From Bacteroidetes bacterium OLB12 (GTDB taxonomy: Bacteria > Bacteroidota > Bacteroidia > Cytophagales > Cyclobacteriaceae): DNA of 64,000 nt. Shown piece by piece: positions 10,563 through 19,816 of the stretch; position 1 is the stretch's first letter, and every line of letters starts with the position of its first letter. A program made the translations under genes and the position numbers. Location of the stretch: NCBI GenBank assembly GCA_001567185.1, contig LNFR01000064.1:1-64000 (forward strand). The letters run 5' to 3'. The notes beneath the pieces were generated by a model, which saw nothing but the letters and a program-made list of their open reading frames with translations, did no database searches and was not told the DNA's origin.

Positions 10563-12110
10563 CTATTTCAAAACCACCGAAGCGTAGGCAGGTAGCACCC
10601 AACCATCTTCCTTTTTTATTACCTCGCCCTGCGATACAAAATCAACCTTACTAAAACCGGCTAACTCGCCTTCGGGCTTTAATGTAATTTCCACATCCGA
10701 AATATTATGAAGAACCAGATAACTTTCTTCATTTTCGTATTTCCGGATAAAGGCCACAATCTCACGAATGTTAAGGTTTGATTCGATCAGGGATCCGTAA
10801 GTCAGCGCCTTGCTGCTATTGCGGTAGGTTATAAACTTTTTATAAAAGTTATACAACGAGTTGGGATCTGCTTGTTGTACGGAAAGCGGTTTTACAGTAG
10901 TCAGCGTGCTGTAACGGGGTTCCTCCCAGGTAGTAGTAAAGCTTCCGGCTTCATTGCTCCATAAGAATGGTTCGCGAATAAATTCATCGGGTTTCATACC
11001 CAGCATACCAATCTCTTCGCCATAATAAATATAGGGTGTGCCCGGTAGGGTGAGTAGGATGGCTGCGGCAACGCGGGCTTTGTTTTGATCGCCACCGAGT
11101 TCGCTCAGGATTCGATTCTGATCGTGGTTCTTCAGAAACGTTGCATCAATGTAATCGCTTGTTGTTTGCAGATAAAAATCATTAATATCCTTATACTTCT
11201 TAATCAATTGAATTGTGTCTTGTCCGGCTTGCACGGCCGCAGTAATGGCATAACCCATATCGAAGTTAAACAATGCCGGTAAGCCTTTCAGGTACGGAGC
11301 CACTTCGGGTGCACTGCTCCACACTTCGCCCACTAGGTACACATCGGGTTTAATTTTTTGCATTTCATCACGAAACCAAATCCAAAAGGCATGGTTATCG
11401 GCTGCCCGCTCGGTTGGATAAATGTGTTTGGCTGCATCTAACCGAAATCCATCTACCTGCATTTCTTCCAACCAGAATTTTCCAATCTCTACAAACTCTT
11501 GTTTTACTTTTGGATTATCAAAATTCAAATCGGGCATACCGCCCCAGAAAAATCCGTAGTAATGCTCACGCAGTGTATCGCCATTTACGGCATGCCATTG
11601 CGTAATGTTATCTGAATCAAGTGAGATTGTTTTCTTTGATAACTGATTTCGGATAGAATCTTTCTTTGCCCACACGTAGTAATTGCGGTAGGCATTATCC
11701 TTACCTTTCCTTGCTTCCTGAAACCAGGGATGGTTGGAGCCCGAGTGGTTCAATATTAAATCTACCAAAACCCGAATGCCGCGTTTGTGGGCTTCCGTCA
11801 CTAATTTTTTAAAATCTTCAGTTGTTCCATATTCCGGATCTACCGCTTTGTAGTCGGACACATCGTACTTGTGGTAGGTAGGCGAAGGCATGATGGGCAT
11901 TAACCAAATTCCACCCACACCAAGCTCCTTCAGGTAATCCAGTTTAGCGGTAAGTCCATTGAAGTCTCCAATACCATCGCCATTGCTATCGGCAAAGGAG
12001 CGAACAAAAACTTCGTAGTTAACCCCGTGAGGCCAATTGGCTACAGATTTTGGTGCCCGTTCGCAACTCCAGAAGAAAACGATTAATAAAAAAGCAACCA
12101 GCTTTTTCAT
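10563..12110 (-). CDS. Exported GH13 alpha-amylase-like lipoprotein
   Basis: This 515-residue protein is a GH13 enzyme related to alpha-amylases and oligo-1,6/alpha-glucosidases. It begins with a lipoprotein signal ending in FFWSC (Cys at about residue 16), so it is probably lipid-anchored in the envelope. All three catalytic positions are present: DGFRLDAAKH (nucleophile), LVGEVWSS (acid) and LKNHDQNR (third Asp). The segment YEVFVRSFADSNGDGIGDF is typical of the GH13 group that acts on maltodextrins. It starts inside the stop codon of the preceding amylase gene (TAATG overlap) and lies 21 nt before glgE. The context suggests that it releases maltose or short maltodextrins outside the inner membrane to feed the maltokinase/GlgE steps; this is inferred from position. 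Confidence 0.85.
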   Translation of the reverse strand: MKKLVAFLLIVFFWSCERAPKSVANWPHGVNYEVFVRSFADSNGDGIGDFNGLTAKLDYLKELGVGGIWLMPIMPSPTYHKYDVSDYKAVDPEYGTTEDFKKLVTEAHKRGIRVLVDLILNHSGSNHPWFQEARKGKDNAYRNYYVWAKKDSIRNQLSKKTISLDSDNITQWHAVNGDTLREHYYGFFWGGMPDLNFDNPKVKQEFVEIGKFWLEEMQVDGFRLDAAKHIYPTERAADNHAFWIWFRDEMQKIKPDVYLVGEVWSSAPEVAPYLKGLPALFNFDMGYAITAAVQAGQDTIQLIKKYKDINDFYLQTTSDYIDATFLKNHDQNRILSELGGDQNKARVAAAILLTLPGTPYIYYGEEIGMLGMKPDEFIREPFLWSNEAGSFTTTWEEPRYSTLTTVKPLSVQQADPNSLYNFYKKFITYRNSSKALTYGSLIESNLNIREIVAFIRKYENEESYLVLHNISDVEITLKPEGELAGFSKVDFVSQGEVIKKEDGWVLPAYASVVLK

Positions 12111-13906
12111 TAATTTTTGATTTTGAAGATGTAGGATATGTAAGGGGGCACATCCACCTCAAAGGCACCATCCGCATCCAAACCAATATCGGTACCACTC
12201 CGCTGCAAATCGCGCCCTACATAAACCTGATCGGCTTGTAATTTAAATGCCTGCTTCACTTCATCGGTAAGTTTTATCTTAACGCGAAGCGGTTTGTCAT
12301 TAAATCCGGAAACGATGATAAGGCGCTCCTCATCCTGAACCCGTGCAAACACATGTACCAGGTGTGGTAAATTATTTTGCTGTTGATTGTATGCCGTTAA
12401 ATCATAATACGCACCTGATACAATAGCCGGGTTGGTAGAAGCAAATTTCAGAATATCGGCATAGAACAAACGCAACGCCTTTTGATTGTCACTTAATTGT
12501 CCACCATCAAACTTTCCACCATTCATCCACTTTTGATGTTCGGGTACACCCCAATAATCAAAAATGGTGGTGCGGCCATCTTCGCCTCCAAACCCTTCGG
12601 CACCGGAACCAGGCTCGCCTACCTCCTGTCCAAAGTAAATCATGATCGGGGCTTTGTCGATTGTAGCACTAATTACCATTGCCGGTACTGCCTTCCAGGG
12701 ATCGCCTGCGAAATCGCGGGAAGCGATACGTTGTTCATCATGATTTTCCAGAAAGTGCAACATGTTTGGATTAATATCCGCTAACCACTGCTGAATGCCC
12801 GTAATATAATTGGTGTTACCGTGGCCATTGGTAAGATTACGCAGGGTGTCGTACAACTGCACTTTATCATACAGCAGATCGAACTTACCCGTTTGAATGT
12901 AGTTGCGATATTCCTGCGGATTGTAGATTTCGGCAATAAAAATAATGTGGGGTGCTACTGCTTTCACTTGCGGTATGGCCCATTGCCAAAATTCAACGGG
13001 CACCATTTCGGCCATGTCGCATCTAAATCCGTCAATTCCTTTCTGTGCCCAATACACCAGGATGTCTTTCATCTTTACCCATGTGTTGGGTATGGGGTCA
13101 AAATTTTTTGTACGATTGTTCTGAATATCCACACCATAGTTGAGTTTGATGGTTTCGAACCATTCGTTTACACCGGGTGTAGCGGTAAACTGATCGTTGC
13201 CGGTAACCTTTGCCGGAACTTCGGTAAACTTTTTATCTTCTGTGTTTGCTTTTTCCTGTGCCAGTGGGTTGTAGCGGGCAGGTGGTTGAAAGGTTTGACC
13301 CGGCAGGTAATAAAAGTTATTGGAGGCTTTGAATGAAACAGAAGTGTCGTCTTCTTCACCCAGGTCTTTCACCCCAGCGGGTTTTGCATCGCTCTTGTAA
13401 GCCCGCGCCACGTGGTTGGGCACAAAATCAATTATTACTTTCATTCCGGCTGCATGCGTACGCGATACCAACGCTTCGAACTCAGCCATCCGGTTTTTAA
13501 CATCCACTGCCAGGTCGGGATTAATGTCGTAATAATCTTTGATGGCATAAGGCGAGCCTGCACGGCCTTTCACTACATCAGCATCGTCTGTTGCAATTCC
13601 GTATTGGGAATAATCGGTAAGCAATGCATGTTCAATTACACCGGTGTACCACACATGTGTAACACCTAATTCTTTAATACCTTGCAAAGCTGCTTCGGTA
13701 ATATCATTCAACTTACCCACACCGTTTTCCTGCAGCGTGCCATATGGCTTATTAGTGGTTGACTTGTTGCCAAAGAGGCGGGTCATCATTTGGTAGATTA
13801 CCGGCTTGGTAGCTTGCTTTTCTAACATGGGTTCGGGTATTTTTTCCTTGGGTGCCTGGCAGGCCAAAGCACCCAGCATCAGGAGGGTTATGCACACTTT
13901 TTTCAT
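12110..13906 (-). CDS. Exported GH13 alpha-amylase-like lipoprotein, first gene of the glucan operon
   Basis: A GH13 protein of about 598 residues from ATG 13906. That start gives a clean lipoprotein signal (MKKVCITLLMLGALACQ, lipobox ALAC); an upstream in-frame start at 14020 would add 38 residues before the signal and is unlikely. The barrel has the catalytic motifs GIDGFRCDMAEMVP (nucleophile), IFIAEIYNP (acid) and LENHDEQR (third Asp). Region I reads VIIDFVPNHVARAY. It is a different subfamily from the next gene, so the two amylases probably differ in substrate or product. It ends one base into the ATG of the next amylase. As the most upstream gene of the run it is probably closest to the operon promoter; a TAAAGGTA (TAccTTTA on the minus strand) at 13913-13920 is too near the start to be convincing. 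Confidence 0.85.
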   Translation of the reverse strand: MKKVCITLLMLGALACQAPKEKIPEPMLEKQATKPVIYQMMTRLFGNKSTTNKPYGTLQENGVGKLNDITEAALQGIKELGVTHVWYTGVIEHALLTDYSQYGIATDDADVVKGRAGSPYAIKDYYDINPDLAVDVKNRMAEFEALVSRTHAAGMKVIIDFVPNHVARAYKSDAKPAGVKDLGEEDDTSVSFKASNNFYYLPGQTFQPPARYNPLAQEKANTEDKKFTEVPAKVTGNDQFTATPGVNEWFETIKLNYGVDIQNNRTKNFDPIPNTWVKMKDILVYWAQKGIDGFRCDMAEMVPVEFWQWAIPQVKAVAPHIIFIAEIYNPQEYRNYIQTGKFDLLYDKVQLYDTLRNLTNGHGNTNYITGIQQWLADINPNMLHFLENHDEQRIASRDFAGDPWKAVPAMVISATIDKAPIMIYFGQEVGEPGSGAEGFGGEDGRTTIFDYWGVPEHQKWMNGGKFDGGQLSDNQKALRLFYADILKFASTNPAIVSGAYYDLTAYNQQQNNLPHLVHVFARVQDEERLIIVSGFNDKPLRVKIKLTDEVKQAFKLQADQVYVGRDLQRSGTDIGLDADGAFEVDVPPYISYIFKIKN

Positions 13907-14098
13907 ACTGCTTAAAGGTAAGGCAAATCGGTAATTGAGTGCGAATTTTAAAGAAGGAAAATCACCAAAAGCTGCGAAAAAATGAACGAGGTGCAAGAAT
14001 TTGAACTTCACACCTGACATTCGTCATCTTATCAGGAATATTACTATTTGAAGTGTGAATTTTTCCGACAGCGTGTACTCCAGGTGATGGGGATGAGC

Positions 14099-14479
14099 TT
14101 ACCTGCTTACCCGGTGTAATTTGAATCTATACCCTACCCACAACAATACAACAACACAAATAATTAAACCCAGAAACTCGCGGGTTTCTTCAATGTAGGG
14201 GTATTGCATTTTGGCCAGGTCATCGAACAACAAGGACCGGTCGGGCGATTGAAACCAATCGAGCGCTCCGGGAATTAGAAAGATGGCATAAACGAGGTAT
14301 CCGCCTGCAGAAATCCAGATCCAATATTTATTTGGAACCGCAAAAACTGACCATACGCAAATTACTACCATGTTGGAATAGATAAAAACCCAAAGGATTG
14401 GATCGGGATCATCGAATTGAACCGCTACAAAAGAGACAAACATCAACGCAAGTACAATGCTTACAATTTTTGATAGCAT
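14099..14479 (-). CDS. TMEM220-like small membrane protein
   Basis: A 126-residue integral membrane protein with four likely transmembrane helices: about residues 4-20, 28-46, 54-72 and 98-118. The N-terminal segment FVAVQFDDPDPILWVFIY matches the conserved core of the TMEM220 family (VQxNDPDPxxW), which is found in bacteria and animals and has no firmly established biochemical role. It lies 16 nt downstream of the nucleoside transporter gene on the same strand, so it is probably the last gene of the etfB-etfA-nuclease-transporter run. A functional link to those genes is not shown by the sequence. Confidence 0.7.
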   Translation of the reverse strand: MLSKIVSIVLALMFVSFVAVQFDDPDPILWVFIYSNMVVICVWSVFAVPNKYWIWISAGGYLVYAIFLIPGALDWFQSPDRSLLFDDLAKMQYPYIEETREFLGLIICVVVLLWVGYRFKLHRVSR

Positions 14480-14495
14480 GATAAGTTTTTAATTT

Positions 14496-15809
14496 TTAAA
14501 ATATAGCACCGGCAATGGTGGCTGTCATCATGGTAGCCAGCGATGCCGCAATCATGGCTTTCAATCCCAATTTAGATAAATCGCCCTGGCGCTGCGGAGC
14601 CATACCGCCAATACCTCCAATCTGAATGGCAATTGAACTGAAGTTGGCAAATCCACACAACGCGTAGGTGGCAATACGGATAGACTTTTCACTCAATGCC
14701 CCACTGGCTTTCAGATTTGCCAGGTCTAAGTAAGCAACAAATTCATTGATCACCATCTTCTGTCCCAGCAAGCTGCCTACATAGAGTGATTCATTCCAAT
14801 CCACACCCATACAAAATGCAAACACCCGAAATATCTGTCCTAATATGTACTGAAGCGAAAAACCTGAATAAACTCCGTTTGTGCTGCTTACCACAAACTC
14901 ATTCAAGCCGGTTAATGCTCCAATAAAATCGACCAAAACCCAGTTAACCGCATAGATAATTGCAATAAATGCCAGCAGCATGGCACCGATGTTAAGTGCC
15001 AGTTTCAATCCATCGGCAGCGCCCGAGGCCATCGCATCCACCAGGTTTACACCAATCTGATCTTTGCTCACTTTCAGGCTACGGTCTATCTTATCCGGTT
15101 CTGTTTCAGGCATAAAAAGTTTAGCCAATACAATGGCTGCCGGTGCATTCATGATGGAGGCGCTAAGCAAATACGTGGCAAACTTTGCCTGTTGTGCGGG
15201 GTCGCCACCTCCCAAAAAAGACACATAGGCACCCAATACACTACCGGCAATGGTTGCCATGCCGCCCACCATCAAACAATTAAGTTCCGATCGGGTCATA
15301 CTTTTAATAAATGGCTTTACCAGAAGCGGGGCTTCGGTTTGTCCCATAAAAATATTCGCAGCAGCAGATAAACTTTCTGCACCCGACAGGCGCATGGTGC
15401 GGGCCATAACCCAGGCAAAACCATAAACTATTTTTTGAAGTACACCCAAATAATAAAGGCCTGCAGTAATGGCTGAGAAGAAGATAACAGTTGGTAATGC
15501 CTGAAAGGCAAATAGAAATCCCAGGTTATGTTTTACTTCCGGATTACCCGCACTGTTTTTTGACAGATCACCATACAGAAACTCGGCTCCTTTTGCGGCA
15601 AACCCGAGAAACGTCACAAACTTTTCGCTTACATAAACAAATGCTTGTTGAGCGAATTCAACTTTTCCGATAATTAGTCCAAACACCAATTGAATGGTAA
15701 TTCCCACCAGCACCAATCGCCAATCAATGGCTTTTCGATTACCAGATAATAACCAGGCAACAGCTACAATTACCAGTAGGCCGATGAGGGCACGCAAATA
15801 GTCCATCAA
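14496..15809 (-). CDS. Concentrative nucleoside transporter (CNT/NupC family)
   Basis: This 437-residue inner-membrane protein belongs to the CNT family of cation-coupled nucleoside importers. Family signatures are clear: NIFMGQTEAPLLVKPF near residue 155, with the Gln and Glu that contact the nucleoside, and ALCGFANFSSIAIQIGG near residue 395. About ten hydrophobic segments cover the chain. Its 5' end is 15 nt from the end of the full-length nuclease gene, in the order etfB, etfA, nuclease, transporter. Whether it prefers pyrimidine or purine nucleosides, and sodium or protons, is not decided by the sequence. Confidence 0.9.
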   Translation of the reverse strand: MMDYLRALIGLLVIVAVAWLLSGNRKAIDWRLVLVGITIQLVFGLIIGKVEFAQQAFVYVSEKFVTFLGFAAKGAEFLYGDLSKNSAGNPEVKHNLGFLFAFQALPTVIFFSAITAGLYYLGVLQKIVYGFAWVMARTMRLSGAESLSAAANIFMGQTEAPLLVKPFIKSMTRSELNCLMVGGMATIAGSVLGAYVSFLGGGDPAQQAKFATYLLSASIMNAPAAIVLAKLFMPETEPDKIDRSLKVSKDQIGVNLVDAMASGAADGLKLALNIGAMLLAFIAIIYAVNWVLVDFIGALTGLNEFVVSSTNGVYSGFSLQYILGQIFRVFAFCMGVDWNESLYVGSLLGQKMVINEFVAYLDLANLKASGALSEKSIRIATYALCGFANFSSIAIQIGGIGGMAPQRQGDLSKLGLKAMIAASLATMMTATIAGAIF

Positions 15810-15823
15810 AAATTCAGTTAAGA

Positions 15824-16439
15824 TTAATTTCGTTTACCCAACTCGTCACGAATTTTGGCCGCGCGCTCATAATCCTCCTTTTCGATCGCATCTTTGAGCA
15901 GGTCGTTCAGTTTTTCTATTGAGTAATGTTTATAGTCTTCGCCACCGGCAGCTTTGCGTGTGGTTTCTTTTTTTTACTCTTGCCTTCGGTTCGGGTTTAA
16001 CATCGGTGCGTTCTTCATCCTCTTCCTGGTCGGTAAGCACAATACCCGCTTCGGCCAGAATATTTTCGTAGGTATAGATGGGAGAATCAAAACGAAGACC
16101 AATTGCAATAGCATCCGATGGGCGGGCATCAATTTCAATCTTCTTCAATCCATCGGTACATACAATCTTGGCAAAGAAAACTCCTTCTTTCAAGTCGGAG
16201 ATGGTGATTTCTTCAATGTGAAAATGAAAGTTGTTAGCAAACGATTTGAATAAATCGTGCGTCATTGGGCGGTTGGGAACAATCTTCTCTATTTCAATAG
16301 CAATTGCCTGGGCTTCAAACATTCCTATTATGATGGGCAATCTCCTGTTACCTTCTGTTTCGCCTAGCACCAATGCAAACGAGCCGGTTTGTGTCTGGCT
16401 GGATGATAATCCTAATATTTCGAGTTTAATTTTCTTCAA
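15824..16439 (-). CDS. Bifunctional nuclease family protein (DUF151) with UVR motif, frameshifted
   Basis: The N-terminal 130 residues are a DUF151 domain, the family named for bifunctional DNase/RNase activity (motifs LPIIIGMFEAQAIAIE and DARPSDAIAIGLR). The open frame ends at 15930 with an unrelated tail after a Lys-rich linker. In another frame the minus strand continues with a UvrB/UvrC-type motif (about KLNDLLKDAIEKEDYERAAK) and stops at 15824-15826. Reducing the T8 run at 15968-15975 (A8 on the coding strand) to seven joins the two parts into a protein of about 204 residues, the usual DUF151 plus UVR architecture in Bacteroidota. A sequencing error is the simplest explanation; slippage at an A8 run is a second possibility. 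Neighbours are nucleoside transporter downstream and etfA upstream. Catalytic activity is inferred from the family. Confidence 0.8.
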
Positions 16440-16504
16440 CGGAGCTACTAAAAAATTGAAATTATAAAAAAATCCTTAATCCCAAACCGTATTCGTTTTC
16501 AATA

Positions 16505-17456
16505 TCACAATGCTGCCTTTATTGCTGCTGTTAATTTTGGTACAACATCGAATGCATCGCCCACAATTCCGTAATCTGCCGCTTTAAAAAATGGAGCCTC
16601 CGGATCTTTATTAATCACCACAATGCACTTAGATGAATTTACACCGGCCAGGTGCTGAATGGCTCCTGAAATACCCACAGCAATATACAGCTGGGGTGCT
16701 ACCTTTATCCCCGTTTGCCCTACGTGCTCGTGGTGGGGCCGCCAGTTCATGTCAGATACCGGTTTGCTGCAACCTGTGGCTGCTCCTAGTGTTTTGGCTA
16801 GTTCTTCCAATATACCCCAGTGCTCCGGGCCTTTCATGCCACGGCCACCCGATACTACAATCTCGGCTTCGGGCAACAATACATCGCCTGTTGCTTTTTC
16901 TGTGGAAAGAATAGTTGTATTGAAATCCGCATCGGTAAGAGCCACCTGGTAAGGTGTTACCGTTGCGTTGCCCCCACCCTCGGTTATTTCTGCCGCATTC
17001 TTTTTTATGGCGATTACTTTCTTAGTATTCTTCAACTCCTGCCAGCAAAATGCTTTGCCTGTGTAGATACTGCGTTTCACTTTAAACCCAGCCGTAGTGT
17101 CGGGCAACTCGGTTACATTGGATGCAAAACTGGCACCCGTTTTAACGGCCACCTTGGCGGCTACCGGGGTTGCCAGAGATGAGTTGGCTAATACCAATAT
17201 TTCGGCATTTTCATCAGCCATGGCTTTGGTAATAACCGAGGCATAAGCCTGAATTACTCCCTTTTCTAATTTCGCATCTGCCGCATGCAAAACTTTTTGA
17301 TGCACCATATTTACCCAGTTGTTGCAGCGAGGCCGCATCAGCCGGGCCCAATACAATAGCCGTAACATTGCCTAATGCTTTCGCATAACACAATGCTTCC
17401 AGCGATGATTTTTTTGCTTTCCCTTCGGTGGTTTCTACAAATACAAGTACTGACAT
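16505..17456 (-). CDS. etfA: Electron transfer flavoprotein alpha subunit (frameshifted)
   Basis: EtfA binds FAD and, with EtfB, passes electrons from acyl-CoA and other dehydrogenases to the quinone pool. The N-terminal frame (17456 to 17214) has MSVLVFVETTEGKAKKSSLE; the rest lies in the frame ending at 16505 and includes the FAD-binding part (VSGGRGMKGPEHW, GQTGIKVAPQLYIAVGISGA, NKDPEAPFF). The two overlap and join cleanly if the T5 run at 17294-17298 is T4, giving SKVLHAADAKLEKG and a protein of about 317 residues, normal for EtfA. The loop usually read as GASRPVVD is GCSKPVSD here. The gene follows etfB by 19 nt and the pair should be co-transcribed. The break is almost certainly an indel error, since both halves are fully conserved. 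Confidence 0.9.
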
Positions 17457-17475
17457 GACTTTGATGATTAATAAT

Positions 17476-18210
17476 TTAAAGAACTTTTGCTTCGTTTTTC
17501 AGTTTGGCAACCAGATCGGCAACCGCATCGGCAGGTATCATTTTAACTGCTCCTTTCGGTGCGGGTAATTCAAAATTGCTGAGGGCAATGGAAGCGGTAA
17601 CGGATATTGGTTCTACCACTTTTAATGGTTTTGTTTTTGCCGACATAATGCCGCGCATGTTCGGAATCTTCCATTCAGCTATTGGTTCCTGGCAACCCGC
17701 TACCAACGGCATACTGGCTTCTACCTGTTCTTTGCCGCCTTCAATTTCGCGGGTCATCTTTACCTTAGTACCTTCTATATCCAATTTCATAACTGGCGAA
17801 ACCGAAGGCAATCCAAGCAGATCGCCCACCATGGCGTGCACTACACCGCTGTTGTAATCGATCGACTCGCGCCCCATTAAAATCAGATCATACCCTTTGG
17901 CATGTTCGGCTATCTGGCTGGCCACAAAGAATGAATCGGTTGGTTCTGCATTAATACGAATTGCATCATCGGCACCAATGGCCAGGGCTTTGCGAATGGT
18001 GGGTTCTGTTTCGGCAGGGCCCACATTTAATACCGTTACAGTAGTACCGGGGTTGCTTTCCTTCAATTCGATGGCACGCGCCAGTGCATAATCATCGTAT
18101 GGGCCAATAATAAACTGAACCCCGTTGGTATCTAACCGGGTGTTGTTATCGATAAAATTAATTCTGGATGTGGTATCCGGAACATGCGAAATACAGACTA
18201 ATATCTTCAT
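17476..18210 (-). CDS. etfB: Electron transfer flavoprotein beta subunit
   Basis: This 244-residue protein is EtfB, which binds AMP and contacts partner dehydrogenases. The start MKILVCISHVPDTTSRI is typical, as is the AMP-site region LILMGRESIDYNSGVVHAMVGD near residue 110-130, where classical EtfB has GKQAIDxDxxQ; the Bacteroidota form is slightly different. It is the first gene of the etfB-etfA-nuclease-transporter run and diverges from the TPR gene at 18325 across a 114-nt gap that must hold both promoters. Cytoplasmic; role in fatty-acid or amino-acid oxidation is known for the family. Confidence 0.93.
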   Translation of the reverse strand: MKILVCISHVPDTTSRINFIDNNTRLDTNGVQFIIGPYDDYALARAIELKESNPGTTVTVLNVGPAETEPTIRKALAIGADDAIRINAEPTDSFFVASQIAEHAKGYDLILMGRESIDYNSGVVHAMVGDLLGLPSVSPVMKLDIEGTKVKMTREIEGGKEQVEASMPLVAGCQEPIAEWKIPNMRGIMSAKTKPLKVVEPISVTASIALSNFELPAPKGAVKMIPADAVADLVAKLKNEAKVL

Positions 18211-18260
18211 GGGTTGTTACTTATAAAATGAGGATCAAAAAACGTTCGGTATTTAAAATC

Positions 18261-18268
18261 TAATTTTG
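18261..18268 (+). promoter_or_regulatory. Candidate -7 promoter box (TAatTTTG) for the TPR gene
   Basis: TAATTTTG matches the Bacteroidota -7 consensus TAnnTTTG exactly and lies 57 nt before the TPR gene start in the divergent etfB/TPR gap. No TTG lies at the expected 17-23 nt upstream spacing, so the call rests on the -7 box alone. Confidence 0.4.
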
Positions 18269-18324
18269 GGCTCAAGATAAAGGATTAAATCTTAAAAAAA
18301 GTTGAAAAAATCCTCAAATAACGA

Positions 18325-18636
18325 ATGAATTCAATCCGAATTGAAATATTGAAAAAGTACATACAGGAGGACCCGACCGACCCCTTCCCGCTTTATGCGC
18401 TTGCGCTTGAGTATCAGGCAACTGATCCGGAAAAAGCGTGGCTACTGTTCGAACAATTGTTAACCAGCCATCCGGAATATCTTCCTACCTACTACATGGC
18501 GGGAAACTTATTGCTTACACGCAACGAGGTGGATCGGGCCACGACAATTCTTCAACAAGGCCTTGCCCTGGCAAAGGCCCAAAATAATGCGGGTACGATA
18601 AGAGAGATACAAAGTGTATTGGATGAGGTGGTGTAA
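18325..18636 (+). CDS. Small TPR-repeat protein
   Basis: A 103-residue soluble protein made almost entirely of tetratricopeptide-like helices: residues 17-32 (DPTDPFPLYALALEYQ), 35-50, 53-66 and 70-86 (DRATTILQQGLALAKA). TPR proteins act as scaffolds for protein-protein contacts. There is no signal peptide, so it is cytoplasmic. It is transcribed alone, divergent from etfB and convergent with the oxidoreductase at 18673, with a hairpin between. No partner can be named from sequence. Confidence 0.75.
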   Translation: MNSIRIEILKKYIQEDPTDPFPLYALALEYQATDPEKAWLLFEQLLTSHPEYLPTYYMAGNLLLTRNEVDRATTILQQGLALAKAQNNAGTIREIQSVLDEVV

Positions 18637-18639
18637 TCT

Positions 18640-18656
18640 ACGCTTCAGCTAAGCGT
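18640..18656. terminator. Hairpin between convergent genes
   Basis: ACGCTT-CAGCT-AAGCGT forms a perfect 6-bp stem with a 5-nt loop, located between the stop codons of the convergent TPR and oxidoreductase genes. There is no clear U-tract on either side, so it may be a weak bidirectional terminator. Confidence 0.4.
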
Positions 18657-18672
18657 GTAAGTCTTTACCACA

Positions 18673-19665
18673 CTACACCTGAAACACAATTTTGCCTGCT
18701 TTGTTGGGTCTGGTTATATCCGGAAAGGATTCGGCAATTTTTGAGAAGGGCCGGATGGAGTCAATCAATGGCCGGATCTGATGTTTGCTTACAAACGTGA
18801 GCATCTCGCTAAACTCATTATCGTTGCCCATGGTGGAGCCGAGTAATGACAACTGGTTCCAGAACATGCGGTACATATCCAGTTTGGCGGGCAATCCATT
18901 GGTAGCGCCATAAAAAACAATCTTACCCTTGGGTTTCAACGACTTAATAAAGTTGTTGATCTGATCGCCACCGGCACTATCAATCACCAGGTCAAAACCG
19001 CCTTTCGTTTTCCATAGATCAGGATAGGAAGCCTGCTTCTTATAATTATAGGCACCTTTTGCACCCAGCTTCAAAGCTTTTTCAAGTTTCTCATCGCTAC
19101 CGGAAGATACATACACATTTGCACCCACAGCTTGTGCAAACAGAAATGCAAACTGGGCCACACCACCACCGAAACCAGAGATCAGCACATTCTGCCCGGC
19201 ACGCAATTCACCACGCCTGAACAAGGCCCTGAAGGCGGTAAGTCCGCCCAAAGGCAAAGCCGCAGCCTGAAGGAAATCCAGATGAAAAGGTTTGTGATGC
19301 AGCCGATCTATCGGAACCGAAATGTATTCGGCAAAGGTGCCATCTACGGGCATTCCTAAAATGGTGTATTTGCCCGACTGTACTTCCGGGTCGGGCCCCC
19401 AATCAATATTGGGATTAATAACAACTTCCTGCCCTACCCAAGGTTGATCTTTTTCATCGCCTACAGCTTCTACAACACCGGCTCCATCCGAACCCATGGT
19501 ACCGCCAAACTTGATATTGGGATATTTACCTTCCCGAATCCAGTCATCGCGCCTGTTCAATCCGGCTGCCTTTATTTTTATCAGCGCGCTGCCTGCAGTT
19601 GCTACGGGCTTAGCCACTTCCGTTAACTCGATCTTGCCACCTTCTCTTAATACCAGGGCCTTCAT
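18673..19665 (-). CDS. Medium-chain dehydrogenase/reductase, quinone oxidoreductase-like
   Basis: A 330-residue MDR-superfamily NAD(P)H-dependent oxidoreductase. The N-terminal GroES-like domain contains AGLNRRDDWIREGKYP and GSDGAGVVEAVG; the Rossmann domain has LISGFGGGVAQFAFLFAQAVGA near residue 160, a variant of the AxxGxVG nucleotide loop. The Cys cluster of the structural zinc site of true alcohol dehydrogenases is missing, which favours a zinc-independent quinone/enone reductase. It is a single gene facing the TPR gene. Substrate is unknown. Confidence 0.8.
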   Translation of the reverse strand: MKALVLREGGKIELTEVAKPVATAGSALIKIKAAGLNRRDDWIREGKYPNIKFGGTMGSDGAGVVEAVGDEKDQPWVGQEVVINPNIDWGPDPEVQSGKYTILGMPVDGTFAEYISVPIDRLHHKPFHLDFLQAAALPLGGLTAFRALFRRGELRAGQNVLISGFGGGVAQFAFLFAQAVGANVYVSSGSDEKLEKALKLGAKGAYNYKKQASYPDLWKTKGGFDLVIDSAGGDQINNFIKSLKPKGKIVFYGATNGLPAKLDMYRMFWNQLSLLGSTMGNDNEFSEMLTFVSKHQIRPLIDSIRPFSKIAESFPDITRPNKAGKIVFQV

Positions 19666-19816
19666 AATTATTTAAGTCTTGATTCAAGGTACAACATGAT
19701 TGCAATAATTAAAACCGGAAATGAAACTTTATAAAGTTACCTGTTGGTGTGCGTGGCGCAACTAATCCAACCCTCCGTTTAGGCTTAGAGCCTGTTGCAA
19801 AAATTAAATTCCGAAA

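Noticed and set aside
12821..13336. 171-residue plus-strand ORF inside the amylase gene
   Set aside because: It lies antisense within a fully conserved GH13 gene and has odd composition.
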